DNA of 47,054 nt from a bacterium. Lineage in GTDB: Bacteria > Zhuqueibacterota > QNDG01. The DNA is taken from positions 1-47,054 of the forward strand of contig JAGGVB010000201.1 of assembly GCA_021158245.1 (NCBI GenBank). Direction: 5' to 3'. Position 1 is the first letter of the stretch; each line of letters begins with the position of its first letter. Made by a program: the position numbers and the translations under genes. Under the pieces are notes generated by a model. That model made no database searches, was not told the DNA's origin, and saw only the letters and a program-made list of their open reading frames with translations. Shown here one piece after another: positions 7,678 through 16,334 of this stretch.

Positions 7678-10419
7678 ATGAAAAAGTTAGTATTAATAAT
7701 TTCAGCTATTTCTATTATAACTAATTCATTAAATGCTGTACAGAAAAAAGATAGAAGCAATTTATTTAGTTCTGATAAGATACGGTCATTTACTGGAAAA
7801 GATCTACAAACAATTGCATTTCCTATTGGTGGAGTAGCAACTGGGAATATTCTATTAGGTGGCAGAGGCGACATTCATGGACTTGAAATTTTCAATAAAC
7901 CGGCTAAGAGTTCGACCACCGGATTCGGAAATTTTTTCTCCATATGGGTTAAGAAAAAGGGAGAGAAGCCTGTAGCAAAAATATTAGAACGACAATTACT
8001 CCCTCCTTATACGGGTTGGATGGGAGTCCCAAGGAATCAATTTGGCGGAGTTTCCAGATTTAAAGAAGTTATATTTAAGGGGGAATATCCTTTTGCATAT
8101 CTTACTTACAAAGATGAGACCATTCCTATAAAAATAAATCTTGAAGCTTATAATCCATTTATCCCTCTTTCTCCGAAGAGAAGTGGTATTCCTGCTGCAA
8201 TATTTAACTGGAAACTCAAAAATCCAACAAATTCTTCTATAAAGGTTTCAATCGCGTTTACTATGCAGAATCCAATACAATCGGGGAATAAGAAAGATTT
8301 TGATTTTTACAATAATTTAGACATTGGAGACGACATAAATGAATATATCGATGATGGGGTAAATAGAGGAATATACATGTATTCTAACAGTAACAAAGAA
8401 AAGGATCTGGAATTTGGGAGCCTTGCTTTTGCTACAACTAATGAAGATGTTGATGTTCAAACAAGGTGGTATAGGGGTATCTGGTTTGATAAGGCACATA
8501 TTTTCTGGGGTGATTTCACAGACGATGGACGTATCAGGAATTATACTGAAAAGGCCAGCTCAAAAAATAATAACACATTCTATTGGAATCCAAAATCTGA
8601 TGTCGCAACTGTTTTAGTATCAATTGAATTAAGGCCGAATGAAGAAAAAACAGTTCCTTTCTATTTTAGTTGGTTTTTTCCGAATAGAAAAGAAATCTAT
8701 TCTATTGGTGCAACAGAATCATCAATATTTAGAAATTACTATACTACCCAATTTAAGGATGCGTGGGATGTTCTTAGATATCTAACTCAAAATATTAAAA
8801 ATTTATATAAGGATACTAAAACTTTTCATGATATTCTTTTTAGTTCTTCCTATCCATCGTATGTGATTGATGCTATAACTTCTCAAATGTCATCACTTAA
8901 AACGAATCTTGTAACGCGTGATGAAAAGGGACAATTTTATGGATGGGAAGGGTTGACAGATAACGCAGGGTGTTGTTTTGGGAGCTGTACACACGTATGG
9001 AATTATGCACAAACTTTAGCTTATCTATTCCCTTCTCTCGAAAGAAGTATGCATGAGATAACATTACTCCATGATACATTTAATAATGGTTATCAACCGT
9101 ATCGTACTATATTCCCGCCTGAAAATAGGTGGTTTCATTTTCGTCCTGCAGCTGACGGGCAAATGGGAAATATTATCACAACATATAGAGAATGGAAACT
9201 TTCGGGTGATACTGATTGGCTAAAAAGTATTTGGCAAAAGGTTAAAGCCTCACTTGAGTATGCATGGAAAGGTGTTGGAAAGGTTGAGGAGAATTTGGAA
9301 TGGCAGAAAAATGGTGCTGCATTGCCATGGGACCCAAACAAAGATGGTGTTATGGAGGGGCAGCAGCATAATACGTATGATGTCGATTTTTATGGACCAA
9401 ATACCATGGTTGGTGCAACTTACTTAGGTGCATTAAAAGCAGCTTCGGAGATGGCAAAAGCTGTGGGTGAAGATGATAAGTCAAAGGAATACATCAAGCT
9501 TTTCCAAAAAGGTTCTAAAAAATATGATAGACTTCTGTGGAATGGGGAATATTATTCTCAGAAGGTTGATGTTCTTGATGGACTTAAGGTCCCAAAGGAG
9601 TGGCAAACTCCTAATACGGATGGAGAGATTATACCAAAGTATCAATATGAAAAGGGTTGCTTATCGGATCAGTTAATGGGCCAGTACCTGGCTTTTACGA
9701 CTGGCCTTGGTTATTTATTCAATAAAGCCCATGTTGATCAAGCTATGGAATCGATTTTTAAATACAATTTTCGAACTGATTTTAATAATTTCTCAAATGT
9801 TCAACGCATATATGCTCTGAATGATGAGAAAGGACTTCTTCTTTGCACATGGCCTAAAGGTAACCGACCTGTACTTCCTTTTATCTATTCTGACGAAGTT
9901 TGGACCGGTATAGAGTATCAGGTAGCGAGTTCGTTGATTTACACGGGGCATATCGAGGATGGATTGACAATAATTAAGGCCGCTCGTGACAGATATAGTG
10001 GTTTTAATAGAAATCCATGGGATGAAATAGAATGTGGACACAATTATGCGAGAGCAATGTCGAGCTGGGCGATAATGCTTGCTCTTTCAGGTTATCAATA
10101 TGATGGTGTTAATCACGTTATTTCATTCTCACCTAAAGTCAATAAAAATGATTTCAAGACATTCTGGTCATCAGGTAAGGGTTGGGGTGGTTTCACCATT
10201 AAAGACCACACTGTTACTGTAAAAGTGGAGTATGGAAGCCTAAAAATATTGAAATTGGGAATTTCAAAGGATTATAATTTCAAATCAATAACAAGTGTTA
10301 ATGGAATATCCAAAAATGTGCGAATAAGTTTAAAAAAGAAAAATTGTCTATTATATGTCTCTTTTGAAAATCTTGTAGAACTGAAAAGGGGCGATCATTT
10401 ATCAATTGTGTTTAAATAA
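7678..10419 (+). CDS. GH116-family glycosidase (GBA2-like), exported
   Basis: The start is set at ATG 7678, six bases after GAGGTGG; a GTG nine bases upstream is also in frame. The 913-residue product has a signal peptide (~22 residues), an N-terminal beta-sandwich with IAFPIGGVATGNILLGGRGD (the GH116 signature region), and an (alpha/alpha)6 catalytic domain. Numbering from the GTG, E427 in GWEGLTDNAGCC fits the nucleophile position and D571 or D573 in HNTYDVDFYGPNTM fits the acid/base region. GH116 enzymes act on beta-glucosides, beta-xylosides or beta-N-acetylglucosaminides; which one applies here cannot be read from sequence. It lies 35 bp before the RpiB-DeoC gene, so it is probably the first gene of the BMC operon. 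It likely acts in the periplasm or at the surface. Confidence 0.9.
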   Translation: MKKLVLIISAISIITNSLNAVQKKDRSNLFSSDKIRSFTGKDLQTIAFPIGGVATGNILLGGRGDIHGLEIFNKPAKSSTTGFGNFFSIWVKKKGEKPVAKILERQLLPPYTGWMGVPRNQFGGVSRFKEVIFKGEYPFAYLTYKDETIPIKINLEAYNPFIPLSPKRSGIPAAIFNWKLKNPTNSSIKVSIAFTMQNPIQSGNKKDFDFYNNLDIGDDINEYIDDGVNRGIYMYSNSNKEKDLEFGSLAFATTNEDVDVQTRWYRGIWFDKAHIFWGDFTDDGRIRNYTEKASSKNNNTFYWNPKSDVATVLVSIELRPNEEKTVPFYFSWFFPNRKEIYSIGATESSIFRNYYTTQFKDAWDVLRYLTQNIKNLYKDTKTFHDILFSSSYPSYVIDAITSQMSSLKTNLVTRDEKGQFYGWEGLTDNAGCCFGSCTHVWNYAQTLAYLFPSLERSMHEITLLHDTFNNGYQPYRTIFPPENRWFHFRPAADGQMGNIITTYREWKLSGDTDWLKSIWQKVKASLEYAWKGVGKVEENLEWQKNGAALPWDPNKDGVMEGQQHNTYDVDFYGPNTMVGATYLGALKAASEMAKAVGEDDKSKEYIKLFQKGSKKYDRLLWNGEYYSQKVDVLDGLKVPKEWQTPNTDGEIIPKYQYEKGCLSDQLMGQYLAFTTGLGYLFNKAHVDQAMESIFKYNFRTDFNNFSNVQRIYALNDEKGLLLCTWPKGNRPVLPFIYSDEVWTGIEYQVASSLIYTGHIEDGLTIIKAARDRYSGFNRNPWDEIECGHNYARAMSSWAIMLALSGYQYDGVNHVISFSPKVNKNDFKTFWSSGKGWGGFTIKDHTVTVKVEYGSLKILKLGISKDYNFKSITSVNGISKNVRISLKKKNCLLYVSFENLVELKRGDHLSIVFK

Positions 10420-10454
10420 TACTCAATTAATGCTGATGAATAGGTTCAAGGAAT

Positions 10455-11843
10455 ATGTCTGAAAAAACAACATTATCAATTGCCATCGGATCGGATCATG
10501 CAGGCTTCTCATTAAAGGAAGTGCTGAAATCATATCTTATAGCGAATGGCTATGAGTTATTTGATTGTGGTACTTATAATAAAGATTCCGTCGATTATCC
10601 AAAATATGCATATGCTGTTGCTAAAAGGATATCCGATGGTAAGGCTCAATTTGGAATTATTGTTGATGGATCCGGTATTGGATCTGCTGTGGTAGCAAAT
10701 AAAGTACACGGTATTCGTGCTGCGATGTGTTATGATCTTTCCACTGCAAAGAGTGCGCGTGAGCACAATGATGCGAATGTATTAACATTAGGTGCAGGAT
10801 TGATCAGCTCAACATTGGCTAAACAAATTGTTGATGTTTTTTTGTCAAGCAAATGTACTGTTGAACGCTATTTGAGTAGAGTGAAGATGGTAGATGATTT
10901 AAACGCATGCATTAAACAGAATTGTAATTTTGAGGACACTGTAAGTCTTCAAAAAAAGGAGACAAATTCATTGGATTTAACAGATCAAGATATTGAGCGC
11001 GTTGCGGATAAAATTAAAGATTTTTTAGAGGCTCAGAAAATTAGTCTATACAATAGCGCAAATGTTGCTTTTAAGCAAAGTGTAGATAATGACCATGATA
11101 CTGTACGCAAATTTATTAACTTGGGTGTTGAGAGGATATCAAATAGTCCTGGGATAACAAATATTCCACGAGACATTGCTAAGTATATTGATCATACTTT
11201 ACTAAACCCTGATGCAACGATTGATGATATTTTGAAATTATGTTCAGAAGCAAAGGAATTTGAATTTGCTTCGGTTTGTATAAATCCAACATATGTCCCA
11301 CTGGCTGCAAAGGAATTGGCAGGAACACATGTCCATGTATGTGCAGTTGTTGGGTTTCCGCATGGAAATCATATGCCTGAGATAAAAGCTCATGAGACAC
11401 GTCGAGCTATTCGTGATGGTGCTAAAGAAATTGATATGGTTATTAATATTGGAGCATTAAAGAATGGTAATGAAGAATTATTATACAAAGATATCAGGAT
11501 GGTTGCTGAAGCTTGTGAAGATGGAGGTGCTTTGAGCAAAGTTATTATCGAAGCAGCATTGCTGACTGACGAAGAAAAAATAATTGCTTGTAAAGTAGCT
11601 AAACGTGCGCGAGCAAATTTTGTAAAGACTTCTACTGGATTTGGCCCGGGAGGTGCGACTAAGCATGATGTAGAATTAATGAGCCGAGTTGTCCGTGATT
11701 CAGGGATGGGAGTTAAAGCTGCTGGGGGAATTAAAACTATTGAAGATTTTAATGAAATGATTACAGCAGGTGCTACAAGAATAGGTGCGAGTGCGGGTGT
11801 TCAAATTCTTGAGCAAGCAAAAAATATTACAGTTTCTGAGTGA
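10455..11843 (+). CDS. deoC: RpiB-DeoC fusion: BMC sugar-phosphate isomerase/aldolase
   Basis: The protein has 462 residues. Residues 7-150 are an RpiB-type sugar-phosphate isomerase ([32 protein letters not shown]). The usual catalytic cysteine (CGTGIG) is replaced by D71 (VDGSGIG). Residues ~235-460 are a deoxyribose-5-phosphate aldolase: D327 (EIDMVIN), Schiff-base K391 (FVKTSTGF) and K421 (GVKAAGG) are all present. The linker holds an amphipathic helix at residues 173-194 ([18 protein letters not shown]) that resembles the N-terminal helix of the aldehyde dehydrogenase and is probably an encapsulation peptide. DeoC splits a 2-deoxy sugar phosphate to acetaldehyde plus glyceraldehyde-3-phosphate; the true substrate of this fusion is unproven. 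It acts inside the microcompartment. The upstream Shine-Dalgarno (AAGGA) is short. Confidence 0.93.
   Translation: MSEKTTLSIAIGSDHAGFSLKEVLKSYLIANGYELFDCGTYNKDSVDYPKYAYAVAKRISDGKAQFGIIVDGSGIGSAVVANKVHGIRAAMCYDLSTAKSAREHNDANVLTLGAGLISSTLAKQIVDVFLSSKCTVERYLSRVKMVDDLNACIKQNCNFEDTVSLQKKETNSLDLTDQDIERVADKIKDFLEAQKISLYNSANVAFKQSVDNDHDTVRKFINLGVERISNSPGITNIPRDIAKYIDHTLLNPDATIDDILKLCSEAKEFEFASVCINPTYVPLAAKELAGTHVHVCAVVGFPHGNHMPEIKAHETRRAIRDGAKEIDMVINIGALKNGNEELLYKDIRMVAEACEDGGALSKVIIEAALLTDEEKIIACKVAKRARANFVKTSTGFGPGGATKHDVELMSRVVRDSGMGVKAAGGIKTIEDFNEMITAGATRIGASAGVQILEQAKNITVSE
10971..11036 (+). other. Predicted internal encapsulation-peptide helix in the RpiB-DeoC linker
   Basis: Encodes residues 173-194 of the fusion, an 18-20-residue amphipathic helix flanked by low-complexity linker. 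It aligns without gaps to the N-terminal helix of the aldehyde dehydrogenase (LTEKQVDTVARRVLERLL): L-T-D/E, aliphatics at i/i+3/i+4, R/K at matching faces. Confidence 0.6.
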
Positions 11844-11876
11844 GTTTGTATAATAAAATTAAAGGGAGGTTATGTT

Positions 11877-12500
11877 TTGGTTGATCTACGTGCTTATATT
11901 TTTTTAGATAGCATCCAACCCCAATATGCAGCATTTTTAGGAACTATTGTGAAAGGATTTTTACCAATTGCCGGAATGGCTTCACTTTATGTTGAAATTT
12001 CTCCCGGGATTGAGATTAATCGTGTAACTGATATTGCATTAAAATCAACAGATGTTACACCAGGAATGCAGATTGTTGAAAGGCTTTACGGATTATTAGA
12101 GGTTCATTCATCCTCCCAAGCAGACGTTCGTCAAGCAGGTAATGCTATTTTGGAGGCATTGGAATTAAAAGAAGAGGAACGGTGGAAACCGAAAATATAT
12201 TCCAGTCAAGTGATTCGTTCTATTGATGATTACCAGACACAGCTGATTAATCGAATGCGCCATGGGAATATGATTGTTCCAGGAGAAACTCTTTTTGTAA
12301 TGGAGGTTCAACCTGCAGCTTATGCAGCTTTGGCTGCTAATGAAGCTGAGAAAGCTGCAGATATCAATATTTTAGAAGTAAGGGCATATGGTAGTTTTGG
12401 AAGGATTTATCTTGGTGGGAAAGAACGGGATATTGATGTCGGCTATCGGGCTGCTATTAAGGCGATTGAGGATGTCTCTGGAAAAGAAATGAAAAATTAA
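11877..12500 (+). CDS. BMC-T shell protein (stacking, gated-pore type)
   Basis: The protein has 207 residues with two tandem BMC domains. The first (residues ~3-100) has [19 protein letters not shown] and [20 protein letters not shown]. The second (~108-205) has IPVGE-like [34 protein letters not shown] and [11 protein letters not shown]. These features match the Haliangium-type trimeric BMC-T class whose trimers can stack face to face with gated central pores, proposed to pass bulky substrates or cofactors. The start is TTG at 11877, seven bases after GGGAGG; the nearby ATG at 11872 is out of frame. It follows RpiB-DeoC by 33 bp, so the two are co-transcribed. Confidence 0.93.
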   Translation: MVDLRAYIFLDSIQPQYAAFLGTIVKGFLPIAGMASLYVEISPGIEINRVTDIALKSTDVTPGMQIVERLYGLLEVHSSSQADVRQAGNAILEALELKEEERWKPKIYSSQVIRSIDDYQTQLINRMRHGNMIVPGETLFVMEVQPAAYAALAANEAEKAADINILEVRAYGSFGRIYLGGKERDIDVGYRAAIKAIEDVSGKEMKN

Positions 12501-12552
12501 TAAAGAGAATTTTTGTCCAAATTTAAGAGAGACAAGGAAAAGAAGGATTCCT

Positions 12553-12625
12553 CCCGATTAAAATCGGGACGGGAATAACATGAGGGAGGGGTGTCATTCC
12601 TGAAATTTTCAATCAGGAATCCAGG
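12553..12625 (+). repeat. Two REP-like palindromic elements between BMC-T and BMC-H
   Basis: CCCGATT/AATCGGG (12553-12568) is a 7-bp stem with a 2-base gap. ATTCCTGA/TCAGGAAT is an 8-bp stem within GTCATTCC...GGAATCCAGG (12593-12625), a frame widely seen in dispersed bacterial intergenic palindromes. It lies in a 253-bp gap that otherwise holds only the BMC-H ribosome site. It may be a mobile REP-like insertion or an mRNA-stability or processing hairpin. Confidence 0.6.
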
Positions 12626-12753
12626 ATTGGGCTAAGTGTCTATTCCTAAATAAATTTGATTAAATGTGGTTGTGATTTATGAATAATGCAGGTTAGTAAA
12701 GATGGAAAATTTATTTTTTTGAAGAGAACAACAAATAATTTGGAGGTAATGAA

Positions 12754-13065
12754 ATGGCTGAAGCATTAGGTATGATTGAAACCCGGAGTTTTCCTGCAGT
12801 AGTCGAAGCAGCAGATGCAATGGTAAAAGCAGCAAAAGTAGAATTGGTTGGTTATGAAAAGACAGGAGGCGGTTATGTTTCTGCAATCATTCGGGGTGAT
12901 GTTGCTGCTGTGAAAGCCGCATGCGATGCAGGTAGGGCAGGTGCCTCAAAAGTTGGTGAGATCGTTGCAATCCATGTAATTGCTCGCCTTCATGCGAACG
13001 TTGATATTGTTATGCCACTTGGCCGCATGGAGAAAAAGGAGAAAACAACTATAAAGCGGTCTTAG
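12754..13065 (+). CDS. BMC-H hexameric shell protein
   Basis: The protein has 103 residues with a single canonical BMC (Pfam00936) domain: [53 protein letters not shown], and a short Lys-rich tail. The pore loop reads KTGGG (residues 36-40), where PduA has KIGSG, so the central pore is lined by glycines and may be comparatively open. A strong GGAGGT lies six bases before the ATG. This is the only BMC-H gene in the window, so it should form most of the shell facets. Confidence 0.97.
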   Translation: MAEALGMIETRSFPAVVEAADAMVKAAKVELVGYEKTGGGYVSAIIRGDVAAVKAACDAGRAGASKVGEIVAIHVIARLHANVDIVMPLGRMEKKEKTTIKRS

Positions 13066-13099
13066 TTTATATGCAATAAATAAAACCATAGGAAAAACG

Positions 13100-13399
13100 A
13101 TGATTTTAGCAAAGGTAGCGGGTACTGTTGTTGCAACTCAAAAAGAGCCGAGTATGGAAGGACTGAAGTTTCTTTTATTACGTCAGATAGATTTAGATGG
13201 TAAAAAAACAGGTGGTTTTGTAGTAGCAGTAGATGCTGTGGGGGCTGGCATTGAAGAAATTGTACTCTATGCCAGTGGGAGTTCTGCAAGACAAACTATC
13301 ATGACAGAAAAACGTCCATGTGATGCTGTAATCATGGCTATTGTTGATAACTGGGAGGTTGAAGGCCAGTTGAAATATAAAAAGGGTGTTGATGACTAA
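13100..13399 (+). CDS. BMC-P pentameric vertex protein 1 (EutN/CcmL family)
   Basis: The protein has 99 residues and is the full family length: [58 protein letters not shown], and AIVDNWEV at the end. These pentamers cap the vertices of the polyhedral shell. It follows BMC-H by 34 bp with an AGGA before the ATG. Two further BMC-P genes lie at 15557 and 15838; three paralogues with different loop sequences is the arrangement of Haliangium-type shells. Confidence 0.95.
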   Translation: MILAKVAGTVVATQKEPSMEGLKFLLLRQIDLDGKKTGGFVVAVDAVGAGIEEIVLYASGSSARQTIMTEKRPCDAVIMAIVDNWEVEGQLKYKKGVDD

Positions 13400-13404
13400 A
13401 TGTA

Positions 13405-13433
13405 TTGACACTTAACATATGTCAGATTATAAT
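13405..13433 (+). promoter_or_regulatory. Perfect-consensus sigma70 promoter inside the BMC operon
   Basis: TTGACA (13405-13410), exactly 17 bp, TATAAT (13428-13433). The spacer holds AACATATGT (13414-13422), shared with the candidate operator at 7598, and an inverted TGACA/TGTCA pair. It should drive the aldehyde dehydrogenase and the genes after it. Confidence 0.8.
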
Positions 13434-13492
13434 ATTTAATTATTCAATATGATGCTGAATAAACATTTTTGATGATTATGAGGAATGTTGAT

Positions 13493-14947
13493 ATGTCTTC
13501 CTTGACGGAAAAGCAGGTTGATACTGTAGCCCGACGTGTACTCGAAAGGTTACTATATACCAGTCCTGATGATAGATTAAATTTGCCTAATAAGAAAGAT
13601 CTTTCTCAAAAATATTCGTCCTTATCAGGCATATTTTCGAAAATAAACGAGGCAGTAGCTGCAGCCGGACAAGCTCAACGCCAGTTAATGCAACTTTCAT
13701 TGGCAAAACGAAATGAGATAATCAAGAATATCCGGCTTAAAATGTCTGAACATGCAGAAGAATTAGCTCGGAAAGCGCATGAAGAGACAGGTCTTGGACG
13801 TGTTGAAGATAAGATTTTAAAGAATAAACTTGTTATTGAGAAAACTCCAGGAACCGAAATATTGACAACTCAGGCGTATTCGGGTGATCGCGGTTTGATG
13901 TTGATGGAATTGGCGCCATATGGTATTATCGGTGCTATAACACCTGTAACGAATCCTACTTCAACGATTATTTGTAATACGATTGGTATGATTGCGGCTG
14001 GGAATGCTGTTGTCTTCAACGTACATCCATCTGCAAAAAATGTAAGTATTGAAAATATTATTCTAATTAATGAAGCGATTTCTGAAGCAGGGGGGCCATG
14101 CAATTTAGTCACGGCAATTTCTGAACCGACAATTGAAAGTGCACAGGAATTGATGAAACATTCAGATGTTCGTTTACTTGTTATAACAGGTGGTGCAAGT
14201 GTTGTAAAAGCAGCCATGACAAGTGGAAAGAGAGCAATCTGTGCAGGGCCTGGGAACCCTCCTATTGTTGTGGATGAGAGTGCGGACATAAAGCAGGCAT
14301 CCAAAGATATATTACTGGGTGCATCTTTGGATAACAATATTATCTGTGTCAGTGGAAAAATTTTGTTCGTAGTAGAAAGTATTGCAGATAAACTTATTTC
14401 AGCACTTAAAAATCAGGGTGCTGTCCAACTAAGTAAAGAACAGTTTACGCATCTTGAGAAGATTATTTTTGCGGAAAACCATGGACCTCGAATGCATGCG
14501 GTTATGGAAAAAACACTTATTGGAAAAGATGTTCAGGTTATATTATCGAAAATTGGAATTAATGTAGATCAGGATGTGCGGTTAGCTATTGTGGAAGTCC
14601 CGTATGAGCATCCATTGGTTTGGACCGAACAGATGATGCCAATTCTTCCGATTGTGAGGGCGGAAAGTGCCGATCAAGCCATTGATATGGCCAAGGAAGC
14701 TGAGGGTGGATTACGCCATACAGCCGTGATGCACTCCAAGAATCTTGACAATTTGAGCCGTATGGCACGGGAAATGGACAGCAGTATTTTTGTGAAGAAT
14801 GGACCTGCAGTTGCCGGTTTGGGTTATGGGGGCGAGGGGTATTGCTCATTTTCAATAGCTAGTCCTACGGGAGAAGGGTTGACAAATCCAAGAAGTTTCG
14901 CTCGTGAACGTCGTTGTGTATTAGTAGACCATTTTAGGATAATATAA
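13493..14947 (+). CDS. BMC CoA-acylating aldehyde dehydrogenase (PduP/EutE-like)
   Basis: The protein has 484 residues from the ATG at 13493, chosen because GAGGA lies eight bases upstream; in-frame TTG 13469, ATG 13472 and ATG 13478 lack a good site. This start puts the helix LTEKQVDTVARRVLERLL at residues 4-21, a typical N-terminal encapsulation peptide, followed by a flexible linker. The enzyme domain has the PduP-type cofactor segment GIIGAITPVTNPTSTIICNT and the catalytic cysteine C285 in NNIICVSGK. It oxidises the aldehyde made by the aldolase to acyl-CoA with NAD+ inside the shell. Its stop overlaps the next start (TAATG), indicating translational coupling. Confidence 0.95.
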   Translation: MSSLTEKQVDTVARRVLERLLYTSPDDRLNLPNKKDLSQKYSSLSGIFSKINEAVAAAGQAQRQLMQLSLAKRNEIIKNIRLKMSEHAEELARKAHEETGLGRVEDKILKNKLVIEKTPGTEILTTQAYSGDRGLMLMELAPYGIIGAITPVTNPTSTIICNTIGMIAAGNAVVFNVHPSAKNVSIENIILINEAISEAGGPCNLVTAISEPTIESAQELMKHSDVRLLVITGGASVVKAAMTSGKRAICAGPGNPPIVVDESADIKQASKDILLGASLDNNIICVSGKILFVVESIADKLISALKNQGAVQLSKEQFTHLEKIIFAENHGPRMHAVMEKTLIGKDVQVILSKIGINVDQDVRLAIVEVPYEHPLVWTEQMMPILPIVRAESADQAIDMAKEAEGGLRHTAVMHSKNLDNLSRMAREMDSSIFVKNGPAVAGLGYGGEGYCSFSIASPTGEGLTNPRSFARERRCVLVDHFRII

Positions 14948-15594
14948 TGAAAGTATACCCTGCAATAGCATTAATCGAATATTCAGATATTCCTATGGGA
15001 ATTCTATGCAGTGATGCAATGGTTAAACACTCTCCAATTTCAATGATTAAGACTGGTACTGTATCTCGGGGTAAATTTTTGATTTTGATTGGGGGCAGTG
15101 TTGCTTCTGTGGAAGAAGCGTACGAAGAAGGTGTAAATAGAGGAAAATCTTTCCTTTTGGATTCTCTATTTCTGCCTGATGTGCATAGACAAGTCTATGA
15201 TGCGTTGTTAGGGAACCGCACTGGATGTATTGGGGATGGCATAGCTGTTTTTGAGACGAAAACAGTGGCAACAGTGATTCGTTCATCAGACGCAGCTGTT
15301 AAAAGTGCAGATGTAGACATTATTGAAACCCGAATGGCTGATTCTTTGGGTGGTCAAGCATTTACAATATTTACGGGGAAAGTAGGGGATCTTGAATCAG
15401 CTATTCGGATTGCTCAAAGATCAGCTGAAGAATTTAATGCTTTGTGTAGCTATTCGATTATCCCCAAATTGCATCCAGAGATCGCTAAGCAAATTGATGT
15501 ATCAACACGATTTTCAAAAATTGAAAGTTTATTTATTAAAGATGGAGAGATAAATAATGTTATTGGGAAGGGTGATAGGAACTCTGACACCTAG
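14947..15594 (+). CDS. BMC-T shell protein (second, Haliangium T1-like)
   Basis: The protein has 215 residues with two BMC domains: residues ~4-95 (PAIALIEYSDIPMGILCSDA, GKFLILIGGSVASVEEAYEE) and ~100-185 (GIAVFETKTVATVIRSSDAA, GGQAFTIFTGKVGDLESAIR). It differs from the first BMC-T: each half is closer to a plain BMC-H domain, as in single-layer trimers. A C-terminal extension of about 30 residues overlaps the next gene by 38 bp. The start overlaps the aldehyde dehydrogenase stop. Confidence 0.92.
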   Translation: MKVYPAIALIEYSDIPMGILCSDAMVKHSPISMIKTGTVSRGKFLILIGGSVASVEEAYEEGVNRGKSFLLDSLFLPDVHRQVYDALLGNRTGCIGDGIAVFETKTVATVIRSSDAAVKSADVDIIETRMADSLGGQAFTIFTGKVGDLESAIRIAQRSAEEFNALCSYSIIPKLHPEIAKQIDVSTRFSKIESLFIKDGEINNVIGKGDRNSDT

Positions 15595-15841
15595 TGAAGT
15601 TTATAAAGGATTAAAAGGAGTTCCTATGCTCATAGTTCAACCATTAGATAAACAGCAGAAATCTGCCGGGTCACCTTTGGTTGCAGCTGATTCAACAAGA
15701 ATGGCCGGACATGGTGAGCTGATTTATTATGAAGGTGGACGAGAAGCAGCGTTAGCACTGGATCCGTGGTTTGTTCCTGTTGACCATACGATTATTGGAA
15801 TTGTAGATGATGTGCACTTGTTAAATTTGGAGGATACATGA
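15557..15841 (+). CDS. BMC-P pentameric vertex protein 2
   Basis: The protein has 94 residues of the EutN/CcmL family: MLLGRVIGTLTPSEVYKGLK, MLIVQPLDKQQKSAG, LVAADSTRMAGHGELIYYEG, and GIVDDVHLL. The central GAG/GxGE loop is AGHGE, and the GSSAR-type motif is replaced by GGREA, so it differs from vertex proteins 1 and 3 at the positions lining the pentamer mouth. The start lies inside the end of the BMC-T gene with GGAGAG upstream. Its stop overlaps the next start (ATGA). Confidence 0.93.
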   Translation: MLLGRVIGTLTPSEVYKGLKGVPMLIVQPLDKQQKSAGSPLVAADSTRMAGHGELIYYEGGREAALALDPWFVPVDHTIIGIVDDVHLLNLEDT

Positions 15842-16119
15842 TCCTGGGACAGGCCTGCGGGGTTATATACTCTACAATTAACCATCCTTTTTATGACACT
15901 AGGCGGCTTCTCATTGTTGATCGTTTAGATCCAAAAGGCCGACCAACCGGCAAATATTTAATTGCCGTGGACACTGTAGATGCTGGTAATGGGGAAATTG
16001 TATTAGTTATCGATGAGGGAAATTCAGCCCGTCAGATTGTAGATGATTCCAATGCACCAATTCGTTCTATAATCGTTGGAATTGTTGATCATATAAGTAT
16101 AGATATAGATAAAGTATGA
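15838..16119 (+). CDS. BMC-P pentameric vertex protein 3
   Basis: The protein has 93 residues of the EutN/CcmL family: MILGQACGVIYSTINHPFYD, LLIVDRLDPKGRPTGKYLIA, VDTVDAGNGEIVLVIDEGNS, and ARQIV with a GIVDHIS end. It is the last shell gene. The 4-bp ATGA overlap with vertex protein 2 shows tight coupling. The 215-bp gap that follows is AT-rich and has no strong terminator, so read-through into the TonB receptor gene is possible. Confidence 0.94.
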   Translation: MILGQACGVIYSTINHPFYDTRRLLIVDRLDPKGRPTGKYLIAVDTVDAGNGEIVLVIDEGNSARQIVDDSNAPIRSIIVGIVDHISIDIDKV

Positions 16120-16334
16120 AAAAGTTGATTTGTGTTATTAACTATTTGACTTTTTTATTAAAGGAATATTTATGTATAAATAAATAAAGAATAAAATAAT
16201 TTCATATCAGAAAAGTTAATTTAGGAAATAATTGACAATTAGTTGTAAGAAAAGAAAGGAGGTACCAATTGTGCTTTGAATGCATTTTTTAAAATTTGGA
16301 AAATGTATCTAAAAAACAAAAGGAGGAGGAACAA

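Noticed and set aside
12553-12625. CRISPR or Rho-independent terminator
   Set aside because: The two hairpins are different in sequence, lack spacers in an array and are not followed by a T run.
16232-16237. TTGACA as a promoter for the TonB receptor
   Set aside because: No -10 box lies at a usable distance; the expected place is the purine-rich ribosome site region.
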